A stretch of 64,000 nt of DNA from CATQGW01 sp965262235 (GCA_965262235.1 OZ253504.1:930001-994000); one strand, 5' to 3'. Shown: positions 45,621 to 54,818, counted from the stretch's first letter. Program-made: numbers and translations. Notes: generated from the sequence alone by a model not told the origin.

Positions 45621-46283
45621 ATGAGCGGGGGCTGCCGCTACCGAGCCGTGATCTTCGACCTTGATGGAACCCTTGCGGATACCGAGCCGCTGGTGATCGG
45701 CTGCATGCTGGAGACGATCCGTGCGGCCGGCTACGAGGTCACCGAGGAGCAGCTGCTGCACTACATCGGCCCGCCGCTGCCGGTGATGCTGAAGAACATG
45801 CTGGGCATGGAGCTGGACGCGGCGCAGCCGCTCTACTTCGACTATCTGGAGCGTTACCGCACGACTTATATGCCGCGCACGGCCCCGCTGCCGGGTGCGC
45901 TGGAGCTACTCGAGCGACTGGCCGGGCTACAGATTCCGCTGGCGGTGGTGACGAACAAGCGCGAGGACGCGGGGCGTCAGTCGGTCGAGGTGCTGGGCTG
46001 GTCTGAGCGGTTCGTGACGATCATCGGGGCAGACACGGCCGTCGCACCGAAGCCGGACGCGGCGCCGATCGTCTATGCGCTGGAGGCGCTGGGGGTCGGC
46101 GCGGATGAGGCGGCGATTGTCGGCGACACGGAGTCGGACATGGGCGCAGGCGCCGCGGCAGGTCTGGCGGGCGTGATCGGGATCGTCGGCGTGCGCTCCG
46201 CAGCGTTCCTGCGGGAGCAAGGCGCGACGGAGACGGCGGTGGACCTGGCGGACGTCGCTGATTTGCTGCTGACGGAAGGCTGA
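45621..46283 (+). CDS. HAD-superfamily phosphatase (phosphoglycolate phosphatase-like)
   Basis: 220 residues from the ATG at 45621. Motif I VIFDLDGTLADTEP with the nucleophile Asp, motif II AVVTNKRE, motif III Lys in VAPKPDAAP, and motif IV AIVGDTESDMGAG. The cap domain sits between motifs I and II (C1 type). Such enzymes hydrolyse phosphoglycolate, pyrophosphate or related small phosphates. An upstream in-frame start at 45552 exists but lacks homology. Confidence 0.9.
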   Translation: MSGGCRYRAVIFDLDGTLADTEPLVIGCMLETIRAAGYEVTEEQLLHYIGPPLPVMLKNMLGMELDAAQPLYFDYLERYRTTYMPRTAPLPGALELLERLAGLQIPLAVVTNKREDAGRQSVEVLGWSERFVTIIGADTAVAPKPDAAPIVYALEALGVGADEAAIVGDTESDMGAGAAAGLAGVIGIVGVRSAAFLREQGATETAVDLADVADLLLTEG

Positions 46284-46317
46284 GCCGACCGACGGTTTGC
46301 GATCGCGGGCCGATCAG

Positions 46318-46518
46318 GGTGCTGAAAAAGTCCACCCGTGGGCGCCCGCCTCTCTCCCTCCGCGATGCGGGAGGAGATGCCGCAGGCAGAGGGAGGTCTG
46401 CAGCCCCGACGCAACGGCGTGGCGTAGCTGGCCCGGCGCAGCCCCCCTCTGTCACTGCGTGACATCTCCCCCCGCGGAGCGGGGGGAGAGGGGATCAGGG
46501 TGATTTAGAGGATTCCTG
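46318..46518. mobile_element. miniature palindromic element, copy 3
   Basis: The right half (CATCTCCCCCCGCGGAGCGGGGGGAGAGGGGATC ... GAGGATTCCT; longest exact match with copy 2 in the GGGGGGAGAGGGGATC core) is well kept, the left half is diverged. The right end overlaps the 3' end of the gene on the minus strand and supplies its last codons and stop (46495). No other gene in 46284-46494. Confidence 0.55.
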
Positions 46519-47283
46519 GATGGCCTCGCGAAGTTTGCGAATCATCGCTTCAGCCGGCGGGTCGCCGGGGGACCACGGGAGCGCGCCACGGGCGTCGCGC
46601 CAGATGCCGCGCGGATAGTCAGCCAACGGCTGGATGCTGCTGACCTGCCGCACATGAGTCGCGTGACCGGTGCCGGGGTCGCGCTCGACCATGCCGCTGA
46701 CCGTGACCTGCGTGTTCCAGGCGCTGCGGGCCAGTTCCTCCTGGCCACGCTGAAGGTGGCAAATCACTGCCTTGTTGAACACGTTGTCACTGAGTGTGAA
46801 CTGAAGCTCGTCGAGCCGCCGCAACGATGTGACCAGACCAGCCACCGCGCCCAACGCGCGCCTCGGAGCGACCGGATTGCTCGCCGTCGGGCCAAGCCGT
46901 TCCACCCGGCTGGTTCCAGCCGCGGATTCGAACCTCACGGCGGAGACACCATTGCGCCGCGTGAGCTTGGCCAGCTGACGAGCCGCAATGCACGTCCGGG
47001 GAGAAAAATCGAGCGACCGATCAGCGGCGAGCGCTGCCCCCACATCACCGTATCCACGCATGACACGGCGGATGGCGACGGGCGAGTCCGACTCCGGCGC
47101 GAGCGCAATCACAGCACTCCCGGCTGCGAGGTCGTCAAGGCGCCAGCGCACCTGGCTGTTCGGCGCGAAATCAGCGGCAAGCGCCTCCGCCAGGCGCTTC
47201 AGCCTGCCGGCGGCGGCGGCGAGGATCGCGATGTCGACATCGCCCTCCACGGCGAACGTGATGGGGGCGTACGGACTATCCAT
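46495..47283 (-). CDS. uncharacterised protein, 262 aa
   Basis: No family recognised. A DSPYAPITFAVEGDVDIAILAAAAGRLKRLAEAL start, a central ARQLAKLTRRNGVSAVRFES, a small beta-barrel-like segment (VTVSGMVERDPGTGHATHVRQVSSIQPL) and a C-terminal helix. About 260 residues is a natural size, and composition fits the region. The last seven codons fall in the neighbouring miniature element. No signal or membrane segment. The start at 47283 lacks a ribosome site and may be leaderless. Confidence 0.6.
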   Translation of the reverse strand: MDSPYAPITFAVEGDVDIAILAAAAGRLKRLAEALAADFAPNSQVRWRLDDLAAGSAVIALAPESDSPVAIRRVMRGYGDVGAALAADRSLDFSPRTCIAARQLAKLTRRNGVSAVRFESAAGTSRVERLGPTASNPVAPRRALGAVAGLVTSLRRLDELQFTLSDNVFNKAVICHLQRGQEELARSAWNTQVTVSGMVERDPGTGHATHVRQVSSIQPLADYPRGIWRDARGALPWSPGDPPAEAMIRKLREAIQESSKSP

Positions 47284-47467
47284 ATGGCTACGGTAGTTGT
47301 TGCTCCCGGCATCCGCTGAACCAAGGGCTCACGGCGTCGGCTCACCGTGGAGCGCACCTGTCACAGACCGACGCAGACCCGGCAGCAGCGGCGGAGCGTC
47401 TGCTCACAGCCTCGCCGGTGCGCCGCGCAGCTGGTCTCTTCGGTCGCCGTATGCGTGCGCGAGTCGA

Positions 47468-48253
47468 CTACTGGTTGAAGACGGGGGGGCGCTTTTCTAG
47501 GAAGGCGGTGACGGCTTCGGTGTGGGAGGGGAGGCGGCGCGACTCGCGGTCGCGGGCGCCTTCGCGCTCCATCACGCGGTTGAGGTCGGGCTCGGTGGTG
47601 TTGTCGTTGAGCAGCGTCTTGATCTTGCGCACGACCGCGGTGGGATTGCCGGCCAGCTCCTCTGCCTTCGCGAGGGCGATCTCGAACAGCTGATCGGGCT
47701 CGACGACTGCCGAGACGAGGCCGATGCGGTAGGCCTCCTCGGCCTCAACCATCCGGCCGGAGAGGCAGATATCGGTGGCGTGGCCGAGGCCGACGAGCTG
47801 CGAGAGCAGCCGGGTTGAACCGAGCTCGGGGACGAGGCCGACCTTGACGAAGCGGATCGAGAGCCGGGCGCCCGCCGCGGCGTAGCGCACGTCGCAGGGC
47901 AGCACCATCGTCAGGCCGACGCCGACGGCGTAGCCCTGGACCGCGGCGATGACCGGCTTGGAGTTGCGAATCAGGTCGGTCCAGTTGACGCGCATCCCGG
48001 CGCCGCGGCCGGCGGCCTCGGGGTCGTCCGCCAGGCGCTGATTGAAGCCCTGGAGGTCGGCGCCGGCGCAGAAGGCGCGGCCCTCGCCGGCGATCACGAT
48101 GGCGCCGATGCTGTCGTCTTCATTCCAGGCCTGGATCTGGGTCGACAGCTCATTGGCCATGACGTCAGTCCAGGCGTTGAGCTTTTCGGGTCGGTTGAGG
48201 CGCAGCACGCCGACGCGTCCGCGGGTCTCGGTGAGGATCTGTTCGTAAGCCAT
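47468..48253 (-). CDS. enoyl-CoA hydratase/isomerase family protein
   Basis: 261 residues from the ATG at 48253 with AGGAG upstream. GVLRLNRPEKLNAWTDVMANEL, IVIAGEGRAFCAGADL (oxyanion-hole strand), and KPVIAAVQGYAVGVGLTMVLPCDVRYAA are the crotonase landmarks, then RLSQLVG-type helices. The usual catalytic Glu positions hold LGSTR and the surrounding residues, so hydratase versus other crotonase activity is not decided. One of three such genes in the window. Confidence 0.9.
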   Translation of the reverse strand: MAYEQILTETRGRVGVLRLNRPEKLNAWTDVMANELSTQIQAWNEDDSIGAIVIAGEGRAFCAGADLQGFNQRLADDPEAAGRGAGMRVNWTDLIRNSKPVIAAVQGYAVGVGLTMVLPCDVRYAAAGARLSIRFVKVGLVPELGSTRLLSQLVGLGHATDICLSGRMVEAEEAYRIGLVSAVVEPDQLFEIALAKAEELAGNPTAVVRKIKTLLNDNTTEPDLNRVMEREGARDRESRRLPSHTEAVTAFLEKRPPVFNQ

Positions 48254-48358
48254 GATTCGCTCCTGTCCTGGCGCAGAGTCTATCGCGCAGGACACATCCA
48301 ACGCCCACGCCCGCAGCGGTGCTGGATAGGCTCGATTCGAGTAGTGACGGAGGGTCGC

Positions 48359-49093
48359 GTGACTGTCGAATCGCTCAGGCTCGAGCTCGCGGGCGCGAGC
48401 GTGCTGGAGGTCATCACCGGGTCCGGCCGGGTCGAGGTGACGGCGAATGGTGAACCCGGCGTCGTGACTGTCGAGGGCCTGCGGCCGCCCAGGCGCGGGC
48501 GCTATCGACGCACCGTGCGTCGCGAGGGCAAGCGCTGGGTGATTCAGCCGCGCCGCGGCAGCCGCCCGTTGATCGTGCGCTGTCCAGCCGGCTTGAATGT
48601 GACGGTCGGCACCCGCTCAGGCGGGATCTCGATCCACGGGCCGCTCGGCGAGGTGCGTGCATCGGCGAACAGCGGCGCGATCGAAGTCGAGGCGGTCGCG
48701 TCGCTCGACGCGCGAGCCCGCTCCGGTCGCATCGAGGTGCGCGATTGCGAGGGCCAGGCGCGTCTCGGAGTCGTCAGCGGCCGGGTGGTCGTGGATCGCG
48801 CCGGTTCGGTCAGGCTGCTCGCCGTATCCGGAAAGGTGCGACTGCGCGAAATCGTTGGAAAAGTAGAGGCGATGGCCGTCAGCGGCTCGGTCGATCTGCA
48901 GTCCGCGGGCGACGGAGACATCTCGATCGCCACCATCTCCGGCGACATCCGGATCGAGCTGCCGGAGCAGACCCGTCCGCAGGTACATATCCAGCAGGGC
49001 AGCGGCAAACTGCGCAACGATCTTCCCGCCGGCGACGATGTCTGCCTGCGTCTGCGCGCCGTTAGCGGCGACATCTCGGTCGGTCCAGCCTGA
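48359..49093 (+). CDS. DUF4097-like beta-solenoid adhesin-type protein
   Basis: 244 residues from a GTG with GGAGGG four bases upstream (another GTG at 48344). The body is a run of short strands in repeats such as SGGISIHGPLG, SGAIEVEAVAS, SGRIEVRDCEG, SGRVVVDRAGS, SGKVRLREIVG, SGSVDLQSAGDG and SGDIRIELPEQ. The S-G-x-(I/V)-x-(V/I) step of about 17-20 residues is the DUF4097 pattern. There is no signal peptide. Its TGA overlaps the next ATG (TGATG), linking it to a class III cyclase. Confidence 0.75.
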   Translation: MTVESLRLELAGASVLEVITGSGRVEVTANGEPGVVTVEGLRPPRRGRYRRTVRREGKRWVIQPRRGSRPLIVRCPAGLNVTVGTRSGGISIHGPLGEVRASANSGAIEVEAVASLDARARSGRIEVRDCEGQARLGVVSGRVVVDRAGSVRLLAVSGKVRLREIVGKVEAMAVSGSVDLQSAGDGDISIATISGDIRIELPEQTRPQVHIQQGSGKLRNDLPAGDDVCLRLRAVSGDISVGPA

Positions 49094-49644
49094 TGCTCGT
49101 GGCCTGCGTCGGCGCGCCGGAGGCTCCCGCCGCGATCGAGGGCGCGGTGGTGTTCACGGACATCGTCGGCTTCACGGAGTTCACCGCCGTCGAGGGCGAC
49201 GCCGCAGCAAACGACCTGCTGACGGTGCAGGAGATGATCGTCACGGAGGCGTTACCGAAGGGCTCGCGGATCGTCAAGGAGCTGGGCGACGGCTTGATGC
49301 TGTGGTTCCCGGACGCGGCGGGGGCGCTGGAGACCTGCATGTCGCTGCTGGACCGCTTCGAGCGCCACACCGAGGAGACCATGCAACCGCTCTGGGTGCG
49401 GATGGGCATGCACTGGGGCCGGCAGACGCGGCGGCGCGACGACCTGATCGGCCACGATGTGAATCTCGCCGCGCGGATCGCCGATCAGGCCGGCCCCGCC
49501 GAGTTGCTGCTCTCCGAAGCGACGCTCGATTGCCTCGCCGGCATGCTCGACCGCGACCGCTTTGAGGAGATCGGGCCGGTGCTGATGAAGGGCATTCCGG
49601 GCCCGATTCGGCTCTTCCGCGCCAACGGCTCTGGCGACACGTAG
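49093..49644 (+). CDS. class III adenylate/guanylate cyclase catalytic domain protein
   Basis: 183 residues, one domain. VVFTDIVGFTEFTAVEGD carries the first metal Asp; VKELGDGLMLWFPDA the second metal Asp; the later NLAARIADQA holds the Asn/Arg of the transition-state helix. These are the residues needed for a homodimer. Substrate choice (ATP or GTP) is not clear. A one-base overlap with the DUF4097-like gene suggests coupled expression, perhaps a small signalling unit. Confidence 0.88.
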   Translation: MLVACVGAPEAPAAIEGAVVFTDIVGFTEFTAVEGDAAANDLLTVQEMIVTEALPKGSRIVKELGDGLMLWFPDAAGALETCMSLLDRFERHTEETMQPLWVRMGMHWGRQTRRRDDLIGHDVNLAARIADQAGPAELLLSEATLDCLAGMLDRDRFEEIGPVLMKGIPGPIRLFRANGSGDT

Positions 49645-49702
49645 GCGGGCTCGCGCGTCGGCGCTGTACCGGCGGCAATGTGATCAGCGATGATGCGTGG
49701 GT

Positions 49703-51058
49703 ATGTCCCTCGCATCCGTGAACTCGAATGGCCAGTCGGCCGGCGCTCCGCATGAGGACGCGCATCGCTGGCGGCGCAACTTACGGCTCTACCCGTGGTT
49801 CTATTTCTTCCACGACCTCCAGGTCTGGATGCCGATCTGGATCATTTTCAGCACTGATTACATTGGCCTGACCTTTTCGCAGCTCGGGCTGATCGGGCCG
49901 TTTTTCTACCTGATCCTCTCGGTTGGACAAGCGCCCGCGGGCGCGCTCGCCGATCGCTTCGGGCGGGCCAACGCGATGCGCCTGGGCGTCTGCTTCTACA
50001 TCCTGTTCATCGTCGTCTTCGCGTTCTCGACCGACATCTGGTGGGTCGCCGTCGCCTGGTTCCTGTGGGGCACCGCGATCGTGATGGTCAGCGGGGCGGA
50101 CAGCGCGTTCCTGCACGACAGCTTGCAGTCACTGGGGCGGGAACGCGAGTTCGAGCGTCGCGCGGGCACGGCGTTCGGCGCGCGTTCGCTGGCGATGCTC
50201 ACCGCGACGTTCGTCGGCGGCGAGATCGCGGCGCGTATCGGGCTGCAGAACACCGTGCTGCTCGGCACGGTCGTCACCGTGATCGCGCTGCTGATCGCGA
50301 CGCAGTTCAAGGAACCGCCGCGCCGGGCGCAGCGCCGTGGCGACGGCCGCCCGGGGGTGAGCTTCGTGTCGCTGATCGGCGAAACGCTGCGACTCGCGTG
50401 GCGCCGCAAGACGATCCGCTACGCGATGATTTTCGTCGCGATCTCAGGTGCGGCATCGATCCCGGCCGAGTACCTGCTGCAACCATTGATCGCCAGTCAC
50501 GGGATCGAAATCGGCTGGCAGTTCTCGTTCCTGCAGGTGCCCAGCCGGCTGCTCGCAATGCTGGGAGCATTCACCGCGTTCTGGTGGGTGGCGCGGTTCG
50601 GGCATCTGCGCACGATGCTGTTCATGCCGGTGCTGATGGTGATCGGGTTCCTCTGCGTCGCTCTGATCGATCACGTCGCCGCTATGATCCCGTTCGCGCT
50701 GATCGCCCTGAACCAGGCGATCACACGGCCGCTGATCGACGGCTACCTGAACCGTCGGGTGCCGTCGCACCTGCGCGCCACGCTGCTCTCACTGAATCAG
50801 ATGGGCTGGGCGCTGGTGCTGCTGTTCGCGCTGCCGCTGCTGTTCGGGCCTGCGGTTGATCGCGAGCCGCTGCAGACGGTGCTGCTCGGGCTGGCGGTGG
50901 GGGTCGGGACGCTGACGGCGCTGCCCGCGATGCTGTGGACCATCGCGCATCGCCGGGAAGCGCGCCGACAGCGCAACGAGGCCCCCGGCCGCGATGGTGT
51001 CGTGAAGCCGCAACACGAAGGCGAGCCGCTTGGCGCCGGCCCGCGTCGTGCCGGGTGA
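49703..51058 (+). CDS. MFS transporter (paralogue 1)
   Basis: 451 residues with about 12 hydrophobic segments. RLYPWFYFFHDLQVWMPIWIIFSTDYIGLTF starts the first; GQAPAGALADRFGRANAMRLG is the loop 2-3 MFS motif G-x-x-A-D-R-x-G-R; a basic loop (KEPPRRAQRRG) separates the halves. It shares long stretches with the next gene (VMVSGADSAFLHDSLQSLGR), so the two arose by tandem duplication. The start codon is uncertain (ATG 49703 or GTG 49697). Substrate unknown. Confidence 0.88.
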   Translation: MSLASVNSNGQSAGAPHEDAHRWRRNLRLYPWFYFFHDLQVWMPIWIIFSTDYIGLTFSQLGLIGPFFYLILSVGQAPAGALADRFGRANAMRLGVCFYILFIVVFAFSTDIWWVAVAWFLWGTAIVMVSGADSAFLHDSLQSLGREREFERRAGTAFGARSLAMLTATFVGGEIAARIGLQNTVLLGTVVTVIALLIATQFKEPPRRAQRRGDGRPGVSFVSLIGETLRLAWRRKTIRYAMIFVAISGAASIPAEYLLQPLIASHGIEIGWQFSFLQVPSRLLAMLGAFTAFWWVARFGHLRTMLFMPVLMVIGFLCVALIDHVAAMIPFALIALNQAITRPLIDGYLNRRVPSHLRATLLSLNQMGWALVLLFALPLLFGPAVDREPLQTVLLGLAVGVGTLTALPAMLWTIAHRREARRQRNEAPGRDGVVKPQHEGEPLGAGPRRAG

Positions 51059-51081
51059 ACGTGATCTGAGCAAATCAGCAC

Positions 51082-52422
51082 ATGGCTCAGCACATGGCCG
51101 ACACCCATCCAGCCGCCCCCGACGCCGCGCCCTGGCGGCGCAACCTGCGCCTCTACCCGTGGTTCTACTTCTTCCACGATCTCCAGTTCTGGTTGCCTGT
51201 CTGGATCGTGTTCGCACTTGACGACGTCGGGCTCAGCTTCGCCGAACTGACCGCGATCGGCCCCGCCTTCTACGTGATCACCTCCTTTGGCCAGGCCCCC
51301 GCCGGGGCGCTGGCCGACCGCTTCGGCCGTGTTCGCGTGATGCGCGCCTCGTTGGTCATCTACATCATCTTCATCGTCTGGTTCACCTTCTCAGGGTCGT
51401 TCTGGCAGGCCGCCGTCGCGTGGTCGCTGTGGGGCCTCGCGATGGTGATGATCACCGGCGCTGATAGCGCCTTCCTGCACGACTCGCTGCAGGCGCTCGG
51501 ACGCGCGCGCGATTTCGAGCGTCAAGCTGGTCGCGCCTTCGCCGTTCGCGCGGTCGCGATGGTGGTGGCCACGTTCGGCGGCGGGATCATCGCCGGCGTC
51601 GTCGGCACGCCCTTGACAGTCCTCAGCGGCGTGATCGGCACCGGGCTGGCGCTGCTGATCTCCTTTGGCTTCCGCGAGCCCCCGCGACATGCACATGGCG
51701 GCCACGAAGCTGCGCCTTCGTATCTGAACTTGATGAAGCAGACGCTCCGCCTCGCGGGCCGCACTCCGACGATCCGCTACTCGCTGATCTTCAGCGCCCT
51801 GCTCGTCGCCTCGATGGTGCCTGAGTTCTATCTGCTCCAACCGTTCCTGCGCGAGCAGGGTCTGGAGGTCGGCTGGCTCTTCACCGCGCTCCAGGCGCCC
51901 GCCCGGATCGCCACCGTCTTCGCCGCGATCCTTGCCTTCTGGCTGGCTGTCCGATTCGGGATCGTACGCACGATCGCCTCGATGCCGTTCTGGATCGTCA
52001 TCGTCTACGTCGGCGTCGGCCTGATTGATCACATCGGCGCGATCGGCCTGTTCCTGATCCTCGGACTTGCCCGCGGCGCGCAGATGCCGCTGATGGAGGG
52101 CTACCTGAATCGCCGCATCCCCTCCCGCCTACGGGCCACTGCACTCTCGCTCAACCACATGGGCTGGGCGCTGATCATGCTGCCCTTCCTGCCGATCTTC
52201 GGCCAGGTGGTGGACGCCTACCCGCTCAGTATCGTCTTCCTCGGCCTGGCCGGCTTCTACGGTCCGCTGCTGCTGATCACTACCCTGCTCTGGGTGCGCG
52301 CCGATCACAAGGAGCGCCTCCAGATCAAGCTCCCGCCAGCGATTCCGACCCTGCTCCGCGAGGTCCTCTGGAAGCCGCAGCGCCGTCCGGCGTCAGACCC
52401 GCGGCCAACCGACTTCGACTAA
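51082..52422 (+). CDS. MFS transporter (paralogue 2)
   Basis: 446 residues, same layout as paralogue 1 and 23 bases downstream of it. RLYPWFYFFHDLQFWLPVWIVFALDDVGLSF, QAPAGALADRFGRVRVMR, MITGADSAFLHDSLQALGRARDFERQAGRAF and MPLMEGYLNRRIPSRLRATALSLNHMGWAL match it. The C-terminal tail is longer and basic (KPQRRPASDPRP). Together they may have divergent substrates. A likely single transcript. Confidence 0.88.
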   Translation: MAQHMADTHPAAPDAAPWRRNLRLYPWFYFFHDLQFWLPVWIVFALDDVGLSFAELTAIGPAFYVITSFGQAPAGALADRFGRVRVMRASLVIYIIFIVWFTFSGSFWQAAVAWSLWGLAMVMITGADSAFLHDSLQALGRARDFERQAGRAFAVRAVAMVVATFGGGIIAGVVGTPLTVLSGVIGTGLALLISFGFREPPRHAHGGHEAAPSYLNLMKQTLRLAGRTPTIRYSLIFSALLVASMVPEFYLLQPFLREQGLEVGWLFTALQAPARIATVFAAILAFWLAVRFGIVRTIASMPFWIVIVYVGVGLIDHIGAIGLFLILGLARGAQMPLMEGYLNRRIPSRLRATALSLNHMGWALIMLPFLPIFGQVVDAYPLSIVFLGLAGFYGPLLLITTLLWVRADHKERLQIKLPPAIPTLLREVLWKPQRRPASDPRPTDFD

Positions 52423-52430
52423 CCGACCAT

Positions 52431-52465
52431 CTCACAGCTCACAGCTCACAGCTCACAGCTCACAG
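52431..52465 (+). repeat. 7-bp tandem repeat, five copies
   Basis: CTCACAG repeated five times without change, right after the MFS gene and 18 bases before the SDR start. A slippage-prone array in the leader of the SDR gene. Confidence 0.9.
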
Positions 52466-52482
52466 CCGAAAGGATCCACCCG

Positions 52483-53262
52483 ATGCCCAACCGACTACAG
52501 GACAAGGTAGCGATCATCACCGGCGCGGGCTCGCGCGCGGAGGGCATCGGGAACGGCCGCGCGACGGCGATCCTGTTCGCGCGCGAAGGCGCCAAGCTGC
52601 TGCTCGTGGACCGCGACGCGGGGGCGGCGCAGGCGACGCTGGAGCTGATCCGCAGGGAGGGCAACGACGCGGTGATTCACGCGGCCGACGTGACGAACAG
52701 CGAGGACTGCGCGGGCGCGGTGCGCGCGGCGGTCGACCGCTGGGGGCGGCTCGACGTGCTGCACAACAACGTGGGGATCGGCGGGCGCGGGACCGTGGAG
52801 CAGGTCTCGGAGGAGGAGTGGGAGCTGGTGCAGCGCGTCAACGTGACGAGCATGATGCTGATGGCGAAGTATGCGGTGCCGGCGATGCGCGCGTCGGGCG
52901 GGGGCGCGATCACCAACGTCTCCTCGATCGCGGCGCTACGGCCGCGGGGCTTGACGGCGTACAGCGTGAGCAAGGCGGCGGTCGCGACGCTGACGCAGGC
53001 GCTGGCCGTGGATCACGGCGCCGACGGGATTCGCGCGAATTGCATCATGCCGGGGCCGGTCTACACACCGATGGTCTACTCCGCGGGAATGTCGGATGAG
53101 CTGCGCGAGCGGCGTCGCAACGCATCGCTGCTGAAGATCGAGGGCGAGGGCTGGGACATCGGCTGGGCGGCGGTGTTCCTCGCTTCGGACGAAGCCCGGT
53201 ATGTGACGGGTGTGATTCTGCCGGTGGATGGCGGGGTGACCGTGCGGGGGCCTGATCGGTAG
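52483..53262 (+). CDS. SDR-family oxidoreductase
   Basis: 259 residues. The NAD(P) loop is AIITGAGSRAEGIGNGRATA, an extended T-G-x3-G-x-G form; the NNVG motif is VLHNNVGIGG, and the catalytic set is S in NVSSIAAL, Y in TAYSVSK (Y-x3-K). C-terminal ILPVDGGVTV is standard. Substrate unknown. AAAGGA lies before the ATG, just after the 7-bp tandem repeat. Confidence 0.92.
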   Translation: MPNRLQDKVAIITGAGSRAEGIGNGRATAILFAREGAKLLLVDRDAGAAQATLELIRREGNDAVIHAADVTNSEDCAGAVRAAVDRWGRLDVLHNNVGIGGRGTVEQVSEEEWELVQRVNVTSMMLMAKYAVPAMRASGGGAITNVSSIAALRPRGLTAYSVSKAAVATLTQALAVDHGADGIRANCIMPGPVYTPMVYSAGMSDELRERRRNASLLKIEGEGWDIGWAAVFLASDEARYVTGVILPVDGGVTVRGPDR

Positions 53263-53282
53263 CGGGAGGGACGCCGCGACGG

Positions 53283-54818
53283 CTAGGGGGTCGGGGATTC
53301 GAGGACGAAGGTGGAGGCGGCGCCGGCGTCGATGCCGGCGGGGGCATCGGCCAGCCAGGAGCCGACGATGATCTCGTCGCCGTCGAGGTCGATCGCCCAG
53401 CCGAACTCGGCCTTTTCGCCCGCAGTGACGGAGTCGACGGGACCGATCACGCCGAGCTCGACCCACTCACCGTCGACGAGTTCGAACACATACGCCGCGC
53501 CGGTGCGGTAGAGGCCGGTATCGGGGTCGGCGCGATGCGGCGCACCGACGACCAGCCGGTTGTCCTGCAGCGCCGGAGCGTAACCGAACCAGTCGCCGAC
53601 GGCGATGTCGGAGGGGACGAGGCGCGTGTCGAGCTCCCAGACGCCGTCGAGCCGCCAGAGGTAGACCGCGCCGGCCTCCCAGCCGTCCGCGTCGTGCGCA
53701 TGGGCGCCCGCGGCGAACCAGGGAAGGCTGACGCTGACCTGCGTGCCGAAGGCGTCTCCGGTGCTCAGGTCCGGGGGGAAGAATTTTCCGGTGTAGTTCC
53801 AGGCAAACTCGAACTGGTGGTAGACGTAGACCGCGCCGCTGTCGTCGTAATCACCGTCGTCACCGGGCGCGCCGACGACGAGCACGTTTTCGTCGAGCGC
53901 GATGTCGCGACCGAACTGCTGAATGGGCTGGGGCTCGGGCGGGACGACGCGGGCCTCGAGGCGCCAACTGCCCTTCTCCTCGCGGTAGACGTAGACCGAG
54001 CCGGACTTCTCGTCGTCGACCATGTCGTTCCAGGCACTGACCGCGAGGCGATCGCCATCGATCGCGACCGACCAGCCGAAGGACGCGCCGGGCACCAGAC
54101 GCTCGGGCAGCAGCGTGGCGGTGCGCCGCCATTCGCCGTTGATGCGCTCGTAGACATACGCGCTGCCGACGTCGTGGATCGCGTCGCCGCCGGTGGCCGG
54201 CGTGACGTCCTCGTAGGGGGCGCCGATCACGAGTCGCCCGTCGTCGAGCGCGAGCCAGCGTCCGAACCAGCCGGCCACCTCCCCGAAGGGCGGCAGCACC
54301 AGGGCCGTCTCGACCCAACCATCGCCCTGGCGCTCGAAGATGAAGACGGCGCCGGCATCCTCGGCGACCTCGTCGTGGTAGGGGGCGCCGACTGCGATCG
54401 TGTCGCCGTCGATCACCGTCGACCAGCCGTATTCGTCGGACTCGGCGGACACGCTGGGGAGGAGTGGGAAGCCTTTGGCGACCACCTGGCGAGGATCGGC
54501 GATCTGCGCAGGCGGCCCGGCCGCGCCGCCGTAGGCGTCCTGCTGTTGCTGTGTGGGCTGTTGCGGGGAGTCCTGTTGGGACCGCATGGCCGGGCGGCTC
54601 TGCTGCTGGTCGTCGTCGGCTGCGGTCGGCGCTTCTTGCTGCTGGGATGCGTCGTCGCGTGCCGACGCGCCCGCAGCGTCGTCCTGTGGCGGCTCAGCGG
54701 TCTGGGCGACGGCTTGTTGCTGTTGTGACTGCGGCTCGGCCTGGGAATCGTTGGAGCAAGCGAGCGTGATCGTTGCGAGGGCGCACAGCAACAGGGCCAG
54801 CGAGGCGCGCCATCTCAT
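53283..54818 (-). CDS. FG-GAP-repeat lipoprotein with poly-glutamine linker
   Basis: 511 residues from the ATG at 54818. A signal peptide LALLLCALATITLAC with lipobox (TLAC) predicts a membrane-anchored lipoprotein. Next comes a long low-complexity linker (about 30-105) rich in Q, D and A (SQQQQAVAQ, QQPTQQQQDAYG). The rest is about seven FG-GAP-like blades, each with GDTIAVGAPYHD or GDRLAVSAW-type signature. Predicted beta-propeller on the cell surface, role unknown. Gln-rich spacer is unusual in this window. Confidence 0.88.
   Translation of the reverse strand: MRWRASLALLLCALATITLACSNDSQAEPQSQQQQAVAQTAEPPQDDAAGASARDDASQQQEAPTAADDDQQQSRPAMRSQQDSPQQPTQQQQDAYGGAAGPPAQIADPRQVVAKGFPLLPSVSAESDEYGWSTVIDGDTIAVGAPYHDEVAEDAGAVFIFERQGDGWVETALVLPPFGEVAGWFGRWLALDDGRLVIGAPYEDVTPATGGDAIHDVGSAYVYERINGEWRRTATLLPERLVPGASFGWSVAIDGDRLAVSAWNDMVDDEKSGSVYVYREEKGSWRLEARVVPPEPQPIQQFGRDIALDENVLVVGAPGDDGDYDDSGAVYVYHQFEFAWNYTGKFFPPDLSTGDAFGTQVSVSLPWFAAGAHAHDADGWEAGAVYLWRLDGVWELDTRLVPSDIAVGDWFGYAPALQDNRLVVGAPHRADPDTGLYRTGAAYVFELVDGEWVELGVIGPVDSVTAGEKAEFGWAIDLDGDEIIVGSWLADAPAGIDAGAASTFVLESPTP

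Noticed and set aside
52431..52465. Possible CRISPR array
   Set aside because: Repeat unit is 7 bp with no spacers; a simple tandem repeat.
53535..54728. 397-codon frame opposite the FG-GAP gene
   Set aside because: Shadow frame; the minus strand has a lipobox and propeller repeats.
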